Positions 1-10,975 of a DNA stretch of 64,000 bases are shown here, piece after piece. The DNA is from Pseudomonadota bacterium (GTDB lineage Bacteria; Pseudomonadota; Alphaproteobacteria; Sneathiellales; Sneathiellaceae). Each line of letters starts with the position of its first letter. Position 1 is the stretch's first letter. The position numbers and the translations under genes are program-made. The notes beneath the pieces are model-generated. The model was not told where the DNA came from and ran no database searches. It worked only from the letters and a program-made list of their open reading frames with translations. Where the stretch lies: assembly GCA_024743055.1 (NCBI GenBank), contig JANSXH010000012.1, positions 1 through 64,000 on the forward strand, written 5' to 3'.

Positions 1-75
1 GAAGTTGGTGAGCGACTCAGAGCCATGATGCCTTGGATCGCCGCAGGTCGTTTGGTCGATAAATCCAAGAACTAG
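1..75 (+). CDS. C-terminal end of an unidentified protein (5' truncated by the window)
   Basis: The first frame is open from base 1 to a TAG at 73-75 and gives 24 residues ending in VDKSKN. A strong hairpin terminator follows 26 bases later, which supports this being the real 3' end of a plus-strand gene. The fragment is too short for me to assign a family. Its position just ahead of mreB with its own terminator means it is not in the mre operon. Confidence 0.5.
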   Translation, partial: EVGERLRAMMPWIAAGRLVDKSKN

Positions 76-101
76 TTTCACTGGAAAATCACTTTTGAAA
101 A

Positions 102-127
102 GCCGGCAGTTCCTGCCGGCTTTTTTT
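102..127 (+). terminator. Rho-independent terminator of the upstream partial gene
   Basis: An 8-bp GC-rich stem GCCGGCAG/CTGCCGGC with loop TTC is followed directly by seven T residues. This is a textbook intrinsic terminator and separates the truncated gene from the mre cluster. Confidence 0.9.
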
Positions 128-1552
<1,425 letters not shown>

Positions 1553-1593
1553 AGGCGTTTGCTGCACGTTTGATGTATCGGGAGCGAAGGTGA

Positions 1594-2487
1594 ATGGCCC
1601 CTCGACAAGGCACAGTATTTAAACTGGCATGGCCGCTGAAGACTATTATTCAGCGCTTTGCCTTTCTCGCCTTGATATCTCTTTCCATCGCTCTTTTACT
1701 CCTTGGAAAAGCAAATATTGCGGTTGTCGAGAAGCTGCGGACGACAACGACGGACGTCCTGAGTCCGGTCCTTGCGACTATCTCTCAACCTGTTGATGCC
1801 TTTAATCAGGCTGTCGAACGGGTCCAAAAACTCACAAATATTGTCGAGGAAAATGAACGACTTCGGGAAGAAAACGCTCGGCTTTTGAAATGGCAGGCCG
1901 TCGGTCGCAGCCTCTCCCAAGAAAATGAAAATTATCGGCAATTGTTGAATGCCTTGTCCGATCCACTTGTTTTGCCGATTACGGCACGGGTTGTTGGGGA
2001 TTCAGGCGGTCCGTTTGTTCGGACGTTGTTGCTCAATGCCGGGAGACGGGACGGTGTCCGTGAAGGCCAGGCTGTCGTTGGACCTCTTGGTCTGGTTGGA
2101 CGGATTGCGGAAGCCGGTGAGAAATCTGCACGCGTTCTGTTATTGACAGACCTCAACTCTCGAATTCCGGCCGTGCTTGAAAACTCCAGATATAAAGGCA
2201 TTTTGGTCGGCAATAACTCATCTTCCCCAACTCTTGAATTTCTACCGACCAATGCTGTCGTCTCACCAGGAGACCGGGTCGTAACTTCAGGAGATGGTGG
2301 GATGCTGCCAGCGGGCCGACCCATCGGAATTATTTCTTCGGTCGGAGAACGCAAGATTAGGGTTCAAACCTTTACCGACTGGAACCGTCTGGAATATGTT
2401 AGTGTATTGAGATATGACTTGCCGGGTATGAATAGTCCCTATGACAATCCGGGCGACATGGGCGAGAGTAGATTGGGTGGAAAGTGA
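1594..2487 (+). CDS. mreC: Rod shape-determining protein MreC
   Basis: MreC is a bitopic periplasmic scaffold that links cytoplasmic MreB and MreD to PBP2. The 297-residue product has a short basic N-terminus, one membrane helix at about residues 22-39 (FAFLALISLSIALLLLG), a coiled coil rich in E/N/L around 68-110 (VEENERLREENARLLKW), and then the beta-domain with the family motifs VVGDSGGPFVRTLLLNAG and VVTSGDGGMLPAGRPIG. The ATG follows GAAGGTGA. The gene overlaps mreD by four bases (GTGA), a sign of translational coupling. Family and context agree. Confidence 0.95.
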   Translation: MAPRQGTVFKLAWPLKTIIQRFAFLALISLSIALLLLGKANIAVVEKLRTTTTDVLSPVLATISQPVDAFNQAVERVQKLTNIVEENERLREENARLLKWQAVGRSLSQENENYRQLLNALSDPLVLPITARVVGDSGGPFVRTLLLNAGRRDGVREGQAVVGPLGLVGRIAEAGEKSARVLLLTDLNSRIPAVLENSRYKGILVGNNSSSPTLEFLPTNAVVSPGDRVVTSGDGGMLPAGRPIGIISSVGERKIRVQTFTDWNRLEYVSVLRYDLPGMNSPYDNPGDMGESRLGGK

Positions 2488-2999
2488 CACCAACATTTGC
2501 CTATCAGTTTAATCGAATATTGCGGGGAAGCCTGCCAGGCTTCTTGACGGCGGTTCTGGCCTTGCTGAGTGTTGTGCCGACAGGGATCAGCGGTTTCGCT
2601 GTTGTCACGCCCTCCTTTGTCGCCATTTCTGTTTTTTACTGGAGCATCCACCGGCCCTATTTGATGTCTGCCCCATTGGTATTCCTACTTGGAATATTTT
2701 CTGATTTTCTGACGGGAGCGCCGCTCGGTCTTTCATCCCTTGGTTTGTTACTAATCCATGGTATTGCTGTATCGCAAAGAAGGGTCTTTGTCGGAAAAGC
2801 ATTTCTGTTGACCTGGTCGGGCTATCTAATGATTGCCTTTGCCGTTGCCATGATCAGTTGGATCGTGGCTTGTCTTTATTCTCTGTCAATCATGCCGCTG
2901 ATGCCAATATTGACCCAATTTGTCTTGTCGCTCCTAGTATTTCCGCTTTTTGCCTGGGGATTTGGTATTTTGCAGAATAATGTTTTGAAGCATACCTGA
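2484..2999 (+). CDS. mreD: Rod shape-determining protein MreD
   Basis: A small, very hydrophobic 171-residue integral membrane protein with five or six predicted helices, as expected for MreD, which joins MreC in the elongasome. The start is a GTG overlapping the mreC stop (GTGA), and the stop ends one base before the ATG of mrdA. Sequence conservation in this family is low, so the assignment leans on topology and the invariant mreC-mreD-mrdA order. Confidence 0.92.
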   Translation: MTPTFAYQFNRILRGSLPGFLTAVLALLSVVPTGISGFAVVTPSFVAISVFYWSIHRPYLMSAPLVFLLGIFSDFLTGAPLGLSSLGLLLIHGIAVSQRRVFVGKAFLLTWSGYLMIAFAVAMISWIVACLYSLSIMPLMPILTQFVLSLLVFPLFAWGFGILQNNVLKHT

Positions 3000-3000
3000 T

Positions 3001-4905
3001 ATGGCAAACGATCAGCATAAGGAAAAAGCCAAGGTCTTTAGCCGCCGTTCCCTGATGCTGGGAGGCGCTCAGGCTGCCTTGATGTCCGTCCTCGCCGGAC
3101 GGTTATATTATCTGCAGGTCCTTCATTCAGATGAGTACACAATGCTCGCTGATGAAAACCGGATGAACATTCAACTGCTTGCTCCCTTGCGCGGCAGGGT
3201 AGTTGATCGTTTTGGTGTGGAGATTGCCAGCAATCGCCATAACTATCGCGTTATTTTAATTCCGGAACAGACAAGCAGTGTCGAAAAAACACTGGATGCA
3301 CTGGCGCAATATGTCCCGCCGGACAGTATTGACCGGGAGCGGGTTCTAAAAGAAGTAAAGAAAAAGCGTAGTTTCGTGCCCATACCCGTGGTTGATAACC
3401 TGACCTGGGATCAATTTGCCCAGATAAATGTAAACAGTCCGGATATACCGGGCATTCAAATGGATGTCGGAGCCACGCGAGATTATCACTATGGAGATCT
3501 CTTTTCCCACCTCGTCGGTTATGTTGGCGCCGTTTCGGAAAAGGATCTTCAGAACCTGGAACCGGACCCACTGCTCGAACTGCCAGAGTTTCGCATCGGA
3601 AAAAGCGGCATCGAGAAATATTATGATACAGCGTTGAGAGGTAAGGCGGGTATTAGCCGCTTAGAAGCCAATGCCTATGGTCGAACCATTCGGGAGCTCA
3701 ACCGCCAGGAAGGTATCCCCGGCAATGACGTCATTCTGACCATCGATCAACAGTTACAGGAATTTGCGGCAAAACGCATGGGTTCTGAAAGCGCGGCGGC
3801 TGTGATCATGGATATTCACACGGGCGATATTCTATCGATGGTATCGGTCCCGGCTTATGATCCTAATGCCTTTGCTCGAGGGATAACCTCCAAGGAATGG
3901 AAAGAGCTTGTTTCTAATTCCAAACGTCCCCTCGGCAACAAGGCCATCGGTGGGCAATATCCACCTGGCTCTACTTTTAAAATGGTTGTTGCCCTGGCAG
4001 CCCTTGAAGCCGGAGTTATCACAGATAGCCATCAGGTTTACTGCAAAGGCCATACAAATTTAGGGAAGCATCGGTTTCATTGCTGGAAAAGAGGCGGTCA
4101 CGGCAAGCTTAATCTGGAGCAGGCCATAGCCCAATCTTGTGACGTATATTTCTATGATATCGCTCGGAAAGTCGGTGTTGATCGCATCGCCGAAATGTCC
4201 CACCGCTTTGGGTTAGGAGAGAAACTCGATATCGACCTTTATGGGGAAAAGGCCGGACTAATTCCCACCAAAGATTGGAAACTCGCTGTTCAAGGAGTTC
4301 GATGGCAGGTCGGAGAAACTTATAATGTTGGCATCGGACAGGGGTTTGTCCTAACGACACCGTTGCAGCTTGCTGTCATGACGGCGCGGCTCGCCAATGG
4401 TGGAAAAGCCGTTGTTCCGCGCCTGGTCCGCTCTATCGCTGGGGCTTCACCCGATGAAACCAACCGTGACTCTTTAGCGGTTGCACCTGATATAGGAGTC
4501 AGTCAAGCTGCCATGCGTCCGGTTCTTCGAGGTATGAACAAGGTAGTAAATGGTAAGCGGGGCACCGCCCGGGCTTCCAAAATCTCGACGAAAGGATGGG
4601 AGATGGCCGGCAAGACCGGGACTGCCCAAGTACGTCGAATTTCGAAGAAAGAACGGATTGAAGGTGTCCGAAAATCTGAGGAAAAACCTTGGGAGGAGCG
4701 AGACCATGCGCTGTTCGTAGGCTACGCGCCCTATAACGATCCGAGATATGCTGTGGCCGTGATTATCGAGCATGGCGGGAGCGGGTCAAAGGCTGCTGCA
4801 CCGATTGCGCGGGATCTCCTGCAAGAAACTCTTCGCCTCGATCCACTGCGCCGACCGAGCCTCGACGTTCTCGCCCGGCGAATCCCTGGAGAGTCAGATG
4901 CTTAG
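3001..4905 (+). CDS. mrdA: Penicillin-binding protein 2, peptidoglycan transpeptidase
   Basis: This is the class B transpeptidase that cross-links lateral-wall peptidoglycan with RodA as glycosyltransferase. The 634 residues comprise a short cytoplasmic tail, an N-terminal membrane anchor (about 18-40), a dimerisation/pedestal domain beginning around LRGRVVDRFG, and the C-terminal transpeptidase domain. All three catalytic motifs are visible: SxxK as STFK with the nucleophile near Ser324, SxN in the variant form SCD near 379-381, and KTG near 538-540 (AGKTGTAQV). The gene starts directly after the mreD stop, and its 3' end overlaps the rodA start by eight bases. Confidence 0.96.
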   Translation: MANDQHKEKAKVFSRRSLMLGGAQAALMSVLAGRLYYLQVLHSDEYTMLADENRMNIQLLAPLRGRVVDRFGVEIASNRHNYRVILIPEQTSSVEKTLDALAQYVPPDSIDRERVLKEVKKKRSFVPIPVVDNLTWDQFAQINVNSPDIPGIQMDVGATRDYHYGDLFSHLVGYVGAVSEKDLQNLEPDPLLELPEFRIGKSGIEKYYDTALRGKAGISRLEANAYGRTIRELNRQEGIPGNDVILTIDQQLQEFAAKRMGSESAAAVIMDIHTGDILSMVSVPAYDPNAFARGITSKEWKELVSNSKRPLGNKAIGGQYPPGSTFKMVVALAALEAGVITDSHQVYCKGHTNLGKHRFHCWKRGGHGKLNLEQAIAQSCDVYFYDIARKVGVDRIAEMSHRFGLGEKLDIDLYGEKAGLIPTKDWKLAVQGVRWQVGETYNVGIGQGFVLTTPLQLAVMTARLANGGKAVVPRLVRSIAGASPDETNRDSLAVAPDIGVSQAAMRPVLRGMNKVVNGKRGTARASKISTKGWEMAGKTGTAQVRRISKKERIEGVRKSEEKPWEERDHALFVGYAPYNDPRYAVAVIIEHGGSGSKAAAPIARDLLQETLRLDPLRRPSLDVLARRIPGESDA

Positions 4906-6034
4906 AGAGCTAGGCGCCAAAAATGTACAGCTACCGCTGTCACAGAAGCTTTGGGATCTGAATTGGGGCTTTGTATTGTTGATTTGCGCAACGGCGTCTG
5001 TCGGCTTCCTGATGCTTTACTCAGCGGCAGGGGGAAATCTCGATCCTTGGGCGTCTCGTCAGATGATCCGGTTCGGTGCCGGCCTCGCTCTTATGTTCTT
5101 TGTCGCACTCGTTGACATACGGGTCTGGTTGAACCTGGCCTATCCCTTATACGCTGTTGCCTTAATCCTTCTTGGAGCTGTAGAGGTGATGGGGGTTGTC
5201 GGTATGGGAGCGAAGCGCTGGGTGGACCTGGGGCCGTTCCAACTCCAACCGTCTGAAATCATGAAAATCACCTTGATAATGGCGTTGGCTCGATATTTCC
5301 ACAATCTCGGGCTTGAGGATACACGGCGTATCCAGTGGCTGATTCCGCCATTGATTTTAGTGATGGCGCCTGCGGCCCTTGTGTTACGGCAACCGGACCT
5401 TGGAACGGCGCTATTGCTCATTGCCGGGGGAGGGATTGTGTTCTTTATGGCGGGGGTAAGCCTCTGGAAATTTGGAGCCGTAATCGGAATTGCCATCCCG
5501 TCAGCTTTTTTCGCCTATCAGTTCCTGCATGAGTATCAGCAAAAACGTATTCTGACCTTCCTTAATCCTGAGAACGATCCGCTCGGCGCGGGCTATCACA
5601 TCCTGCAATCCAAGATTGCCCTTGGATCCGGTGGGGTGTTTGGCAAAGGACTTTTGCAGGGGACACAAAGCCATCTGAACTATCTGCCTGAAATGCGGAC
5701 GGACTTCATTTTCAGCATGCTGGCGGAAGAGTTTGGCATGGTAGGTGGCTTACTGTTATTCGCCCTATATATTCTTTTGGCACTATACGCCTACGCCATC
5801 GCATACCGGTCCCGAAATCATTTCGGCAAGCTTCTGGCGACGGGGATGAATGGTATTTTCTTCCTCTATATTTTTATCAATGTAGCAATGGTCATGGGAC
5901 TGGTTCCCGTCGTCGGTGTTCCGCTACCCCTGATTTCCTATGGCGGTACGGCCATGCTGACACTACTCATTGGCTTCGGCCTGATCATGAATGTCTATCT
6001 TCATAGGGACCTGGACATACCTGGCAAGCGCTAG
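4898..6034 (+). CDS. rodA: Rod shape-determining protein RodA (SEDS glycosyltransferase)
   Basis: RodA is the SEDS-family glycosyltransferase that polymerises lipid II in complex with PBP2. The track ORF begins at 4772 inside mrdA. I place the start at the ATG at 4898 (MLRELGAKN), which overlaps the mrdA stop by eight bases and gives a normal 378-residue protein. About ten hydrophobic segments are present. Family signatures include the GMGAKRWVDLGPFQLQPSE loop, QPDLGTALLL, and the C-terminal GVPLPLISYGGTAML region. It is the last gene of the mre cluster; tRNA-Lys follows. Confidence 0.95.
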   Translation: MLRELGAKNVQLPLSQKLWDLNWGFVLLICATASVGFLMLYSAAGGNLDPWASRQMIRFGAGLALMFFVALVDIRVWLNLAYPLYAVALILLGAVEVMGVVGMGAKRWVDLGPFQLQPSEIMKITLIMALARYFHNLGLEDTRRIQWLIPPLILVMAPAALVLRQPDLGTALLLIAGGGIVFFMAGVSLWKFGAVIGIAIPSAFFAYQFLHEYQQKRILTFLNPENDPLGAGYHILQSKIALGSGGVFGKGLLQGTQSHLNYLPEMRTDFIFSMLAEEFGMVGGLLLFALYILLALYAYAIAYRSRNHFGKLLATGMNGIFFLYIFINVAMVMGLVPVVGVPLPLISYGGTAMLTLLIGFGLIMNVYLHRDLDIPGKR

Positions 6035-6106
6035 CGGGCTTGAAAACAGGCTATTTCTACTGGTACTCCAGAAAACTCGGTGCTATAACCACTCTCCCAA
6101 ATATGG

Positions 6107-6182
<76 letters not shown>

Positions 6183-6295
6183 TTTAAATCTTGCAGAAAT
6201 GTCGGATTTTTTGCTGCCAAAACCACAGAAATGCAGGAACTGTAGGGAAAAACCTATTCTCCACTGGGTTCTTAAATCACCCCCGTAATCTACCT

Positions 6296-6520
6296 ATGGT
6301 TATCATCCGTTCCCTTGACATTCCATCAAAACGACTTACATTTCGACTATTGAACGATACGGACTACCGAGATGAAACGCGAGAGAGAGGCACAGGACTT
6401 GTAGAACCAATCTTGGGTCGAACCGTCAACGGTGGGCAAGTGACCCCACCCCAGAAGATTACGGTCCTCGTTTTGATGATCGTACTAGTTGCAGTGGCGA
6501 CGTTGTCGGCTAACTTTTAG
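6296..6520 (+). CDS. Hypothetical small single-pass membrane protein
   Basis: A 74-codon reading using the ATG at 6296 (MVIIRSLDIPSKR). The longer track ORF starting at 6191 has no ribosome-binding site and abuts the tRNA. The product is hydrophilic for about 55 residues and ends in one membrane helix (ITVLVLMIVLVAVATL). I do not recognise a family, and the ribosome-binding site is weak. It lies just ahead of a second tiny membrane ORF in the same direction. It could be chance coding. Confidence 0.3.
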   Translation: MVIIRSLDIPSKRLTFRLLNDTDYRDETRERGTGLVEPILGRTVNGGQVTPPQKITVLVLMIVLVAVATLSANF

Positions 6521-6542
6521 TTTTTCGATGTGGGGCTATAAG

Positions 6543-6707
6543 ATGTCAGAACGAGCGCAGCCAATAAGCCGGATGAACAGGATCGGAAGAGCAATAAGGC
6601 ATTGTTTCTTAGTAGTGATAATATTCATTATGGCAGGGTTTCTGTTGATGGCTCTGTTTGGGATTGGCCTGTATATTGCCCTTACTCTTGGTTGGGTTTC
6701 GATATAA
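6543..6707 (+). CDS. Hypothetical small membrane protein
   Basis: A 54-codon ORF with the ATG at 6543 (MSERAQPISRMNR). A basic N-terminal stretch precedes a long hydrophobic segment (CFLVVIIFIMAGFLLMALFGIGLYIALTLGW) that could span the membrane once or twice. It starts 22 bases after the previous small ORF, so the two could be co-transcribed. I do not recognise a family. From 6708 to 7003, about 296 bases, I see no gene or clear signal. Confidence 0.35.
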   Translation: MSERAQPISRMNRIGRAIRHCFLVVIIFIMAGFLLMALFGIGLYIALTLGWVSI

Positions 6708-7003
6708 GCAAATACATGTCCTTGTGCTCCGTGTGACGAACACAAACCCTGGTTCCGAACGCGGTCTCGATGAACAGGAGAAGAGGCAATGGACAAGAAG
6801 AAAATCACACCGAAACTATAGGTGAACAATACTCGTAAACAGATCATCCTGATATAAAATTAAAATCAGAAAATCATTCGGGTAAGCTTTAGGTAAGCGT
6901 AGCAGTGTGAATTTGAGAGTACTATTTGAAAATTAGGCGAAACCCGCATATTGAGGAATCTTAGTCAGCAGGTTACAATTGCCGTTGCATTACGGGGGCT
7001 GAC

Positions 7004-9088
7004 TCAGCAGGTCTTCAATATCACATATTGATGATTTTCAAACTCAACGCAGTGGGATAAAGTTGGGTCCATTGGTGTTCGGGATTTATTGATAAAAATG
7101 TACGGGATTTTCTCGTCTCTTGCGAGTGATACAGCATCAAGAACGGAACTAACCTCGCGCAGCTTTGTTATTCGTTCTGACCATAAATCATAATTCTCTG
7201 GTGCCCACATTATCATTGCGCCTGCAGTTGGTTCTATCCAAACGGGCCTGCGGGAAAAAGTTGAAAACCCAGAGTTACCTATTGGGAGAAATAGAGTATG
7301 CGGGGCCGTATTTTCACGTGCCCAATTTTGGGCTTCTCTAAATGCCTCTACATCCTTTGGATTCTTTGCGATCCCCCCCCGGGAAAAAGCGCTTAACGCA
7401 GCAATCATCAGTAATCCGAGAAAGACTACAATTAGCATGCTGGAATGATCAAACAGGCGGGAAGGCAGTAGTTTCTTCGCTAATGGAAAGCCAATTTGTA
7501 CTATGAATGGTACCATGAGTGCACCGGTTAAAAGCAAAATTTGCGTCAGACCCGCGTAAGACACCATTAGGAAAAAAATGAGTATGGCGGGAGCGTACAA
7601 TGGCAGCTTTTTCCTTTTTGCTACTGATAAGGCAATCAATCCATAGGTCAGAATAAGAACTCCCATAGCTGGGAGAGTATTAACCTCAGGGAGAAGTCTT
7701 AAGGACGCAATGGAAATACAGAGAATGGCAACTTCTAAATATCTTGGGTGACCCATTAAAAAGATTGCAATAACTCCTGCCTGTAGGGAAAAAGCCATCA
7801 TCTGTTCGTTGACTGAAAATGAAAATAGTCCCGTAGCCTGACCAAAATAGATATGGCTAGCCATCAATATGCCGACGAGTAACCACCCAAAGGACTTTTC
7901 GACTACAGTTTTTTCTTCAAATTTCCTACCTAGGAATAGGGCGGCAATAAATAGGAGGACGTTTCCATCTACAAGGCAGAATAAAGCGATGATAGGAAAG
8001 GCAGCATCTTGCTTGTTTTCTTTAGAAGAAACATTGGTATACCAAGCAAGGATCAAAATCGTTACCAGGAAAATGAGATAGGAATCCATTCGTAACGGCA
8101 CAAGATTCAATATCAACCTGTTTCCAGTCACATACGGAAGGGCCATACCCACCAAGAAGATCGCCGAATAAGTGATGAAAATGACCGAAACTGTTTTCCC
8201 CTTGCTCTCATTGTATTCTAACCCTGTCCAGCGCAGTGTCAGATTGCCAACCCCAAGAAAAACCAAAAAAGCCGTAGTTTCTTGCAAGTGATATACAAAA
8301 TAATTGTGATAGGGATAGAAATCAGCAAGGTAAGATCGATAGTCAAAGTCTTCAACTGGCGGTACCGATAAGACAGAGTGTAAAAGCCAAATGATCACAG
8401 GGGATGCAACAACCAGGAAAATAGCCAGCATCTTTACTGCGTGCAGTGTGAGATAAGCTATTCCTCTATGCCAATTGGTGTAAATCATCGTGCAGCCAGC
8501 TACAACGCCTAGCCAAATACCAACAAAGGCATTGAAGTCAAACGCGATGGCAGTAAGGATAGCAGCAGCAAGAAATTGACGTTTTATCAGAAAAAACCAA
8601 CCAACCAAAACAACGGCGATGACGGCTTGGGAGTGGGTAAGGTAAGATGCAAAGATCTCGCTCTTGCCGACAGGCGAATTGTTGAATAGTCCGGGAAAGA
8701 AGGCGACAAATAAGACAGGAAGGATTGTGTACAACGCTTTGTTGTCAGAGAGCAAACGTGCAATCTTCCAGATCATAAACAGTATCAGGAATCTGAAGAA
8801 AATATGAGCCGCTAAAAAAACAGCATAAATGTTTTTTTCTGTCGCAACAGACCCTATCAATACCCAGAATGCGGAAATAAATCTGGAAAGTGATTGGTGA
8901 TAGATGTCCGACGGACCCTCTGCACTATTGGCATAGTCAAGAACGAAGGGAATATGATGGGCATTGTTGCTAAAAGGAAAATTGAAACTCTGAGCAGCAA
9001 CAGAAAATACAGTAGCGATCAATAGAACCGCGAAGATCAGAATGTTTTCCCGTGTCAGCATGCTTTTTAATTGCACAGGGACATCCAT
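7004..9088 (-). CDS. Large polytopic membrane protein, DUF6798-like, possible glycosyltransferase
   Basis: About 694 residues with many hydrophobic segments (roughly 14-16) and a soluble C-terminal tail containing REAQNWARENTAPHTLFLP and a region resembling the C-terminal domain of DUF6798/GT-C-like proteins (FSRRPVWIEPTAGAMIMW). The track start at 9121 is a TTG inside the preceding gene. The ATG at 9088, one base after the upstream stop, is a better choice. The gene is last in an apparent three-gene minus-strand unit with an EamA-like protein and a HAD-UbiA prenyltransferase, which suggests handling of lipid-linked sugars. That role is inference; no catalytic residue was identified. Confidence 0.7.
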   Translation of the reverse strand: MDVPVQLKSMLTRENILIFAVLLIATVFSVAAQSFNFPFSNNAHHIPFVLDYANSAEGPSDIYHQSLSRFISAFWVLIGSVATEKNIYAVFLAAHIFFRFLILFMIWKIARLLSDNKALYTILPVLFVAFFPGLFNNSPVGKSEIFASYLTHSQAVIAVVLVGWFFLIKRQFLAAAILTAIAFDFNAFVGIWLGVVAGCTMIYTNWHRGIAYLTLHAVKMLAIFLVVASPVIIWLLHSVLSVPPVEDFDYRSYLADFYPYHNYFVYHLQETTAFLVFLGVGNLTLRWTGLEYNESKGKTVSVIFITYSAIFLVGMALPYVTGNRLILNLVPLRMDSYLIFLVTILILAWYTNVSSKENKQDAAFPIIALFCLVDGNVLLFIAALFLGRKFEEKTVVEKSFGWLLVGILMASHIYFGQATGLFSFSVNEQMMAFSLQAGVIAIFLMGHPRYLEVAILCISIASLRLLPEVNTLPAMGVLILTYGLIALSVAKRKKLPLYAPAILIFFLMVSYAGLTQILLLTGALMVPFIVQIGFPLAKKLLPSRLFDHSSMLIVVFLGLLMIAALSAFSRGGIAKNPKDVEAFREAQNWARENTAPHTLFLPIGNSGFSTFSRRPVWIEPTAGAMIMWAPENYDLWSERITKLREVSSVLDAVSLARDEKIPYIFINKSRTPMDPTLSHCVEFENHQYVILKTC

Positions 9089-9089
9089 C

Positions 9090-9464
9090 TTAGGCAGATT
9101 TTCCGACAAGGACGCAGCCAACGACGATACAAATAGTTCCGACTGCCCGAATGGGAGTCACGGTTTCGTGCAAAAAGAACATTCCAAAAAGCATTGTCAC
9201 GACGAACCCAAGTCCGACAAAGGGATAGGCGACGCTCAGGTCAACCTTTGAAAGCACCCAAATCCATAAGCCAACACTCAGACCATAGATGATCAGTCCC
9301 AGCCAGATAAAGGGAGAGCTGGCAGCTGCCAACATAGCGGTAATCAAATCAGTCCTCAGAGCTACCTCCAAGTGAGTATTTGTCACGCCAAGTTTGAGAA
9401 CCAGTTGTGCGGATGCAGAAAGCAGGACAGTAAATAAAATAAGCGCGAGTACTGTAACAGTCAT
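9090..9464 (-). CDS. EamA/SMR-like four-helix transporter subunit
   Basis: A 124-residue protein with four predicted membrane helices and the length of a single EamA half or an SMR unit. The helix-rich sequence and LSVAYPFVGLGFVVTMLFGMFFLHETVTPIRAVGTICIVVGCVLVG resemble EmrE/ArnE/ArnF-like proteins. ArnE/ArnF proteins flip undecaprenyl-linked aminosugars across the inner membrane. Here the neighbours (UbiA-type prenyltransferase upstream, large polytopic protein directly downstream) fit a lipid-linked sugar flippase better than drug efflux, but that is an inference from context. Confidence 0.75.
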   Translation of the reverse strand: MTVTVLALILFTVLLSASAQLVLKLGVTNTHLEVALRTDLITAMLAAASSPFIWLGLIIYGLSVGLWIWVLSKVDLSVAYPFVGLGFVVTMLFGMFFLHETVTPIRAVGTICIVVGCVLVGKSA

Positions 9465-9529
9465 GGTCTTAAACTCCTGATTTCAAAAAGAACGAATTGC
9501 CTGTTTCCTGGCGCATTGCCTTGGCACCT

Positions 9530-10975
9530 TTAGCCGAATCTAAGGGGTAAATATCGTCCGATAAAGACAACAAGAACAAGTGCTAAGCCAACCAGACGGC
9601 TGGCTCTGTCCTTAATTGCAAAGACCACTGGATCATCTGGTACTTGGCCTCGGCGGGCGCATAACCATATGTGGCAGCCCCAAAAGAGAATGATGAGACA
9701 AAGCAGCCAGAGAGTTTGTGGACTGCCATATTGACGCATGATGTCTTCACTATTGATATAGAGGGCTAGAATGATCACTGCACCGATGAAGCTGGCCACA
9801 CCCAGTATGAACAAAGTCTCAGAGTCCGCATTTGAGTAGCCCCGACCCGGCACGTTTTTTCCAGTATCTGGTGATGCCGCGACTTCCACATAGCGTTTCA
9901 TGAAGGCCAAGCTTACGAAAATAAAGACGGAGAATGCGAACAACCAGGAGGACAAGACAATGCCCGTTGCTGCTGCGCCCGCAAGGATCCTAAGGGTATA
10001 GAGTATAGCTAGTGTCATGACGTCGACCGTCGCGACTTTCTTCAAAAAGAAGGAATAGGCGATGGTCAGAATATAATAAACTGCCAACACTAGGACGAAT
10101 TTTATTGGGCTAAATGTAACCGCTAATAAGAAGGCGAGTGCCGGTAAACCAATTGCTCCCAGTATGCCATATCCGATAGATAAGTTGCCGGAAGCTATCG
10201 GACGGTTCTTCTTGACCCAATGCCTGCGATCATCTCTGACATCCAGCAGGTCATTTAAAAAATAGACCCCTGAGGCACAGAGACAAAAAGCAATAAAGGC
10301 CAAAATTCCGGAAGTTAGAACGGGTGCCAAAAAATATTCATGAGCCGTAATTATGGGTACGAAAATCAGAATATTCTTTGCATATTGATGGGGGCGCATT
10401 TCAAAAACAAAAGAAGTCCAATTGGACTTTTTGTTATCGGAAGACCATTTTAGTTTGCCTGACTTTTCAGCCTTTTGTTTCATGTTTTTCGGCGCATTCA
10501 CCATCATGTTAGCGTTGGCCGCATCCCATAAAGGCTCATCGGCACGGCTGTCGCCTGCATAGGCAAAGGGCGCATCTCCGATCAATTCCCGAATTGCCTC
10601 TAGTTTACGGCTACCTTTGAAATTGTTTTCCGCATCGGTCGCAATCAAGTGGTCAAACAACCCAAGATGTTTTGAAACTATTTCTGCATATGAAACATGC
10701 GATGCTGTTGCCAGTATCAGGATTTTCCCTTGTTCCTTGAGCGATTTTAGCTGCTCGAGGGTTTCCTCCTCAAATGGCAGATGGGCGACATCAATATCTA
10801 TTCTTCTAGCAACCTGCGCCTTGGTATACGCAATACCTTTTGTCAGCCAAAACAAGAATAAGACAATATAAAATGGATTGGATCGTAGTAGCTGGATAAT
10901 TGACTCGACAAAAAGGTCCGCTCTGATGAGCGTTCCATCAAGGTCAACTACTATATATTTGGTATCGTCCAGCAT
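9530..10975 (-). CDS. HAD-domain/UbiA-family prenyltransferase fusion
   Basis: A two-domain protein of about 481 residues. The N-terminal part is a HAD phosphatase domain with motif I DLDGTL near residue 13 and the later motif YAGDSRADEPLW. The C-terminal part is a polytopic UbiA prenyltransferase whose first Asp-rich motif NDLLDVRDDRRHW, followed by KKNRPIASG, is intact. The combination matches proteins related to decaprenyl-phosphate 5-phosphoribose synthase, in which UbiA adds phosphoribose to a polyprenyl phosphate and a HAD domain removes the phosphate. I moved the start from the track TTG (10984) to the ATG at 10975. It is first in the minus-strand unit with the EamA-like and polytopic genes. 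Confidence 0.85.
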   Translation of the reverse strand: MLDDTKYIVVDLDGTLIRADLFVESIIQLLRSNPFYIVLFLFWLTKGIAYTKAQVARRIDIDVAHLPFEEETLEQLKSLKEQGKILILATASHVSYAEIVSKHLGLFDHLIATDAENNFKGSRKLEAIRELIGDAPFAYAGDSRADEPLWDAANANMMVNAPKNMKQKAEKSGKLKWSSDNKKSNWTSFVFEMRPHQYAKNILIFVPIITAHEYFLAPVLTSGILAFIAFCLCASGVYFLNDLLDVRDDRRHWVKKNRPIASGNLSIGYGILGAIGLPALAFLLAVTFSPIKFVLVLAVYYILTIAYSFFLKKVATVDVMTLAILYTLRILAGAAATGIVLSSWLFAFSVFIFVSLAFMKRYVEVAASPDTGKNVPGRGYSNADSETLFILGVASFIGAVIILALYINSEDIMRQYGSPQTLWLLCLIILFWGCHIWLCARRGQVPDDPVVFAIKDRASRLVGLALVLVVFIGRYLPLRFG

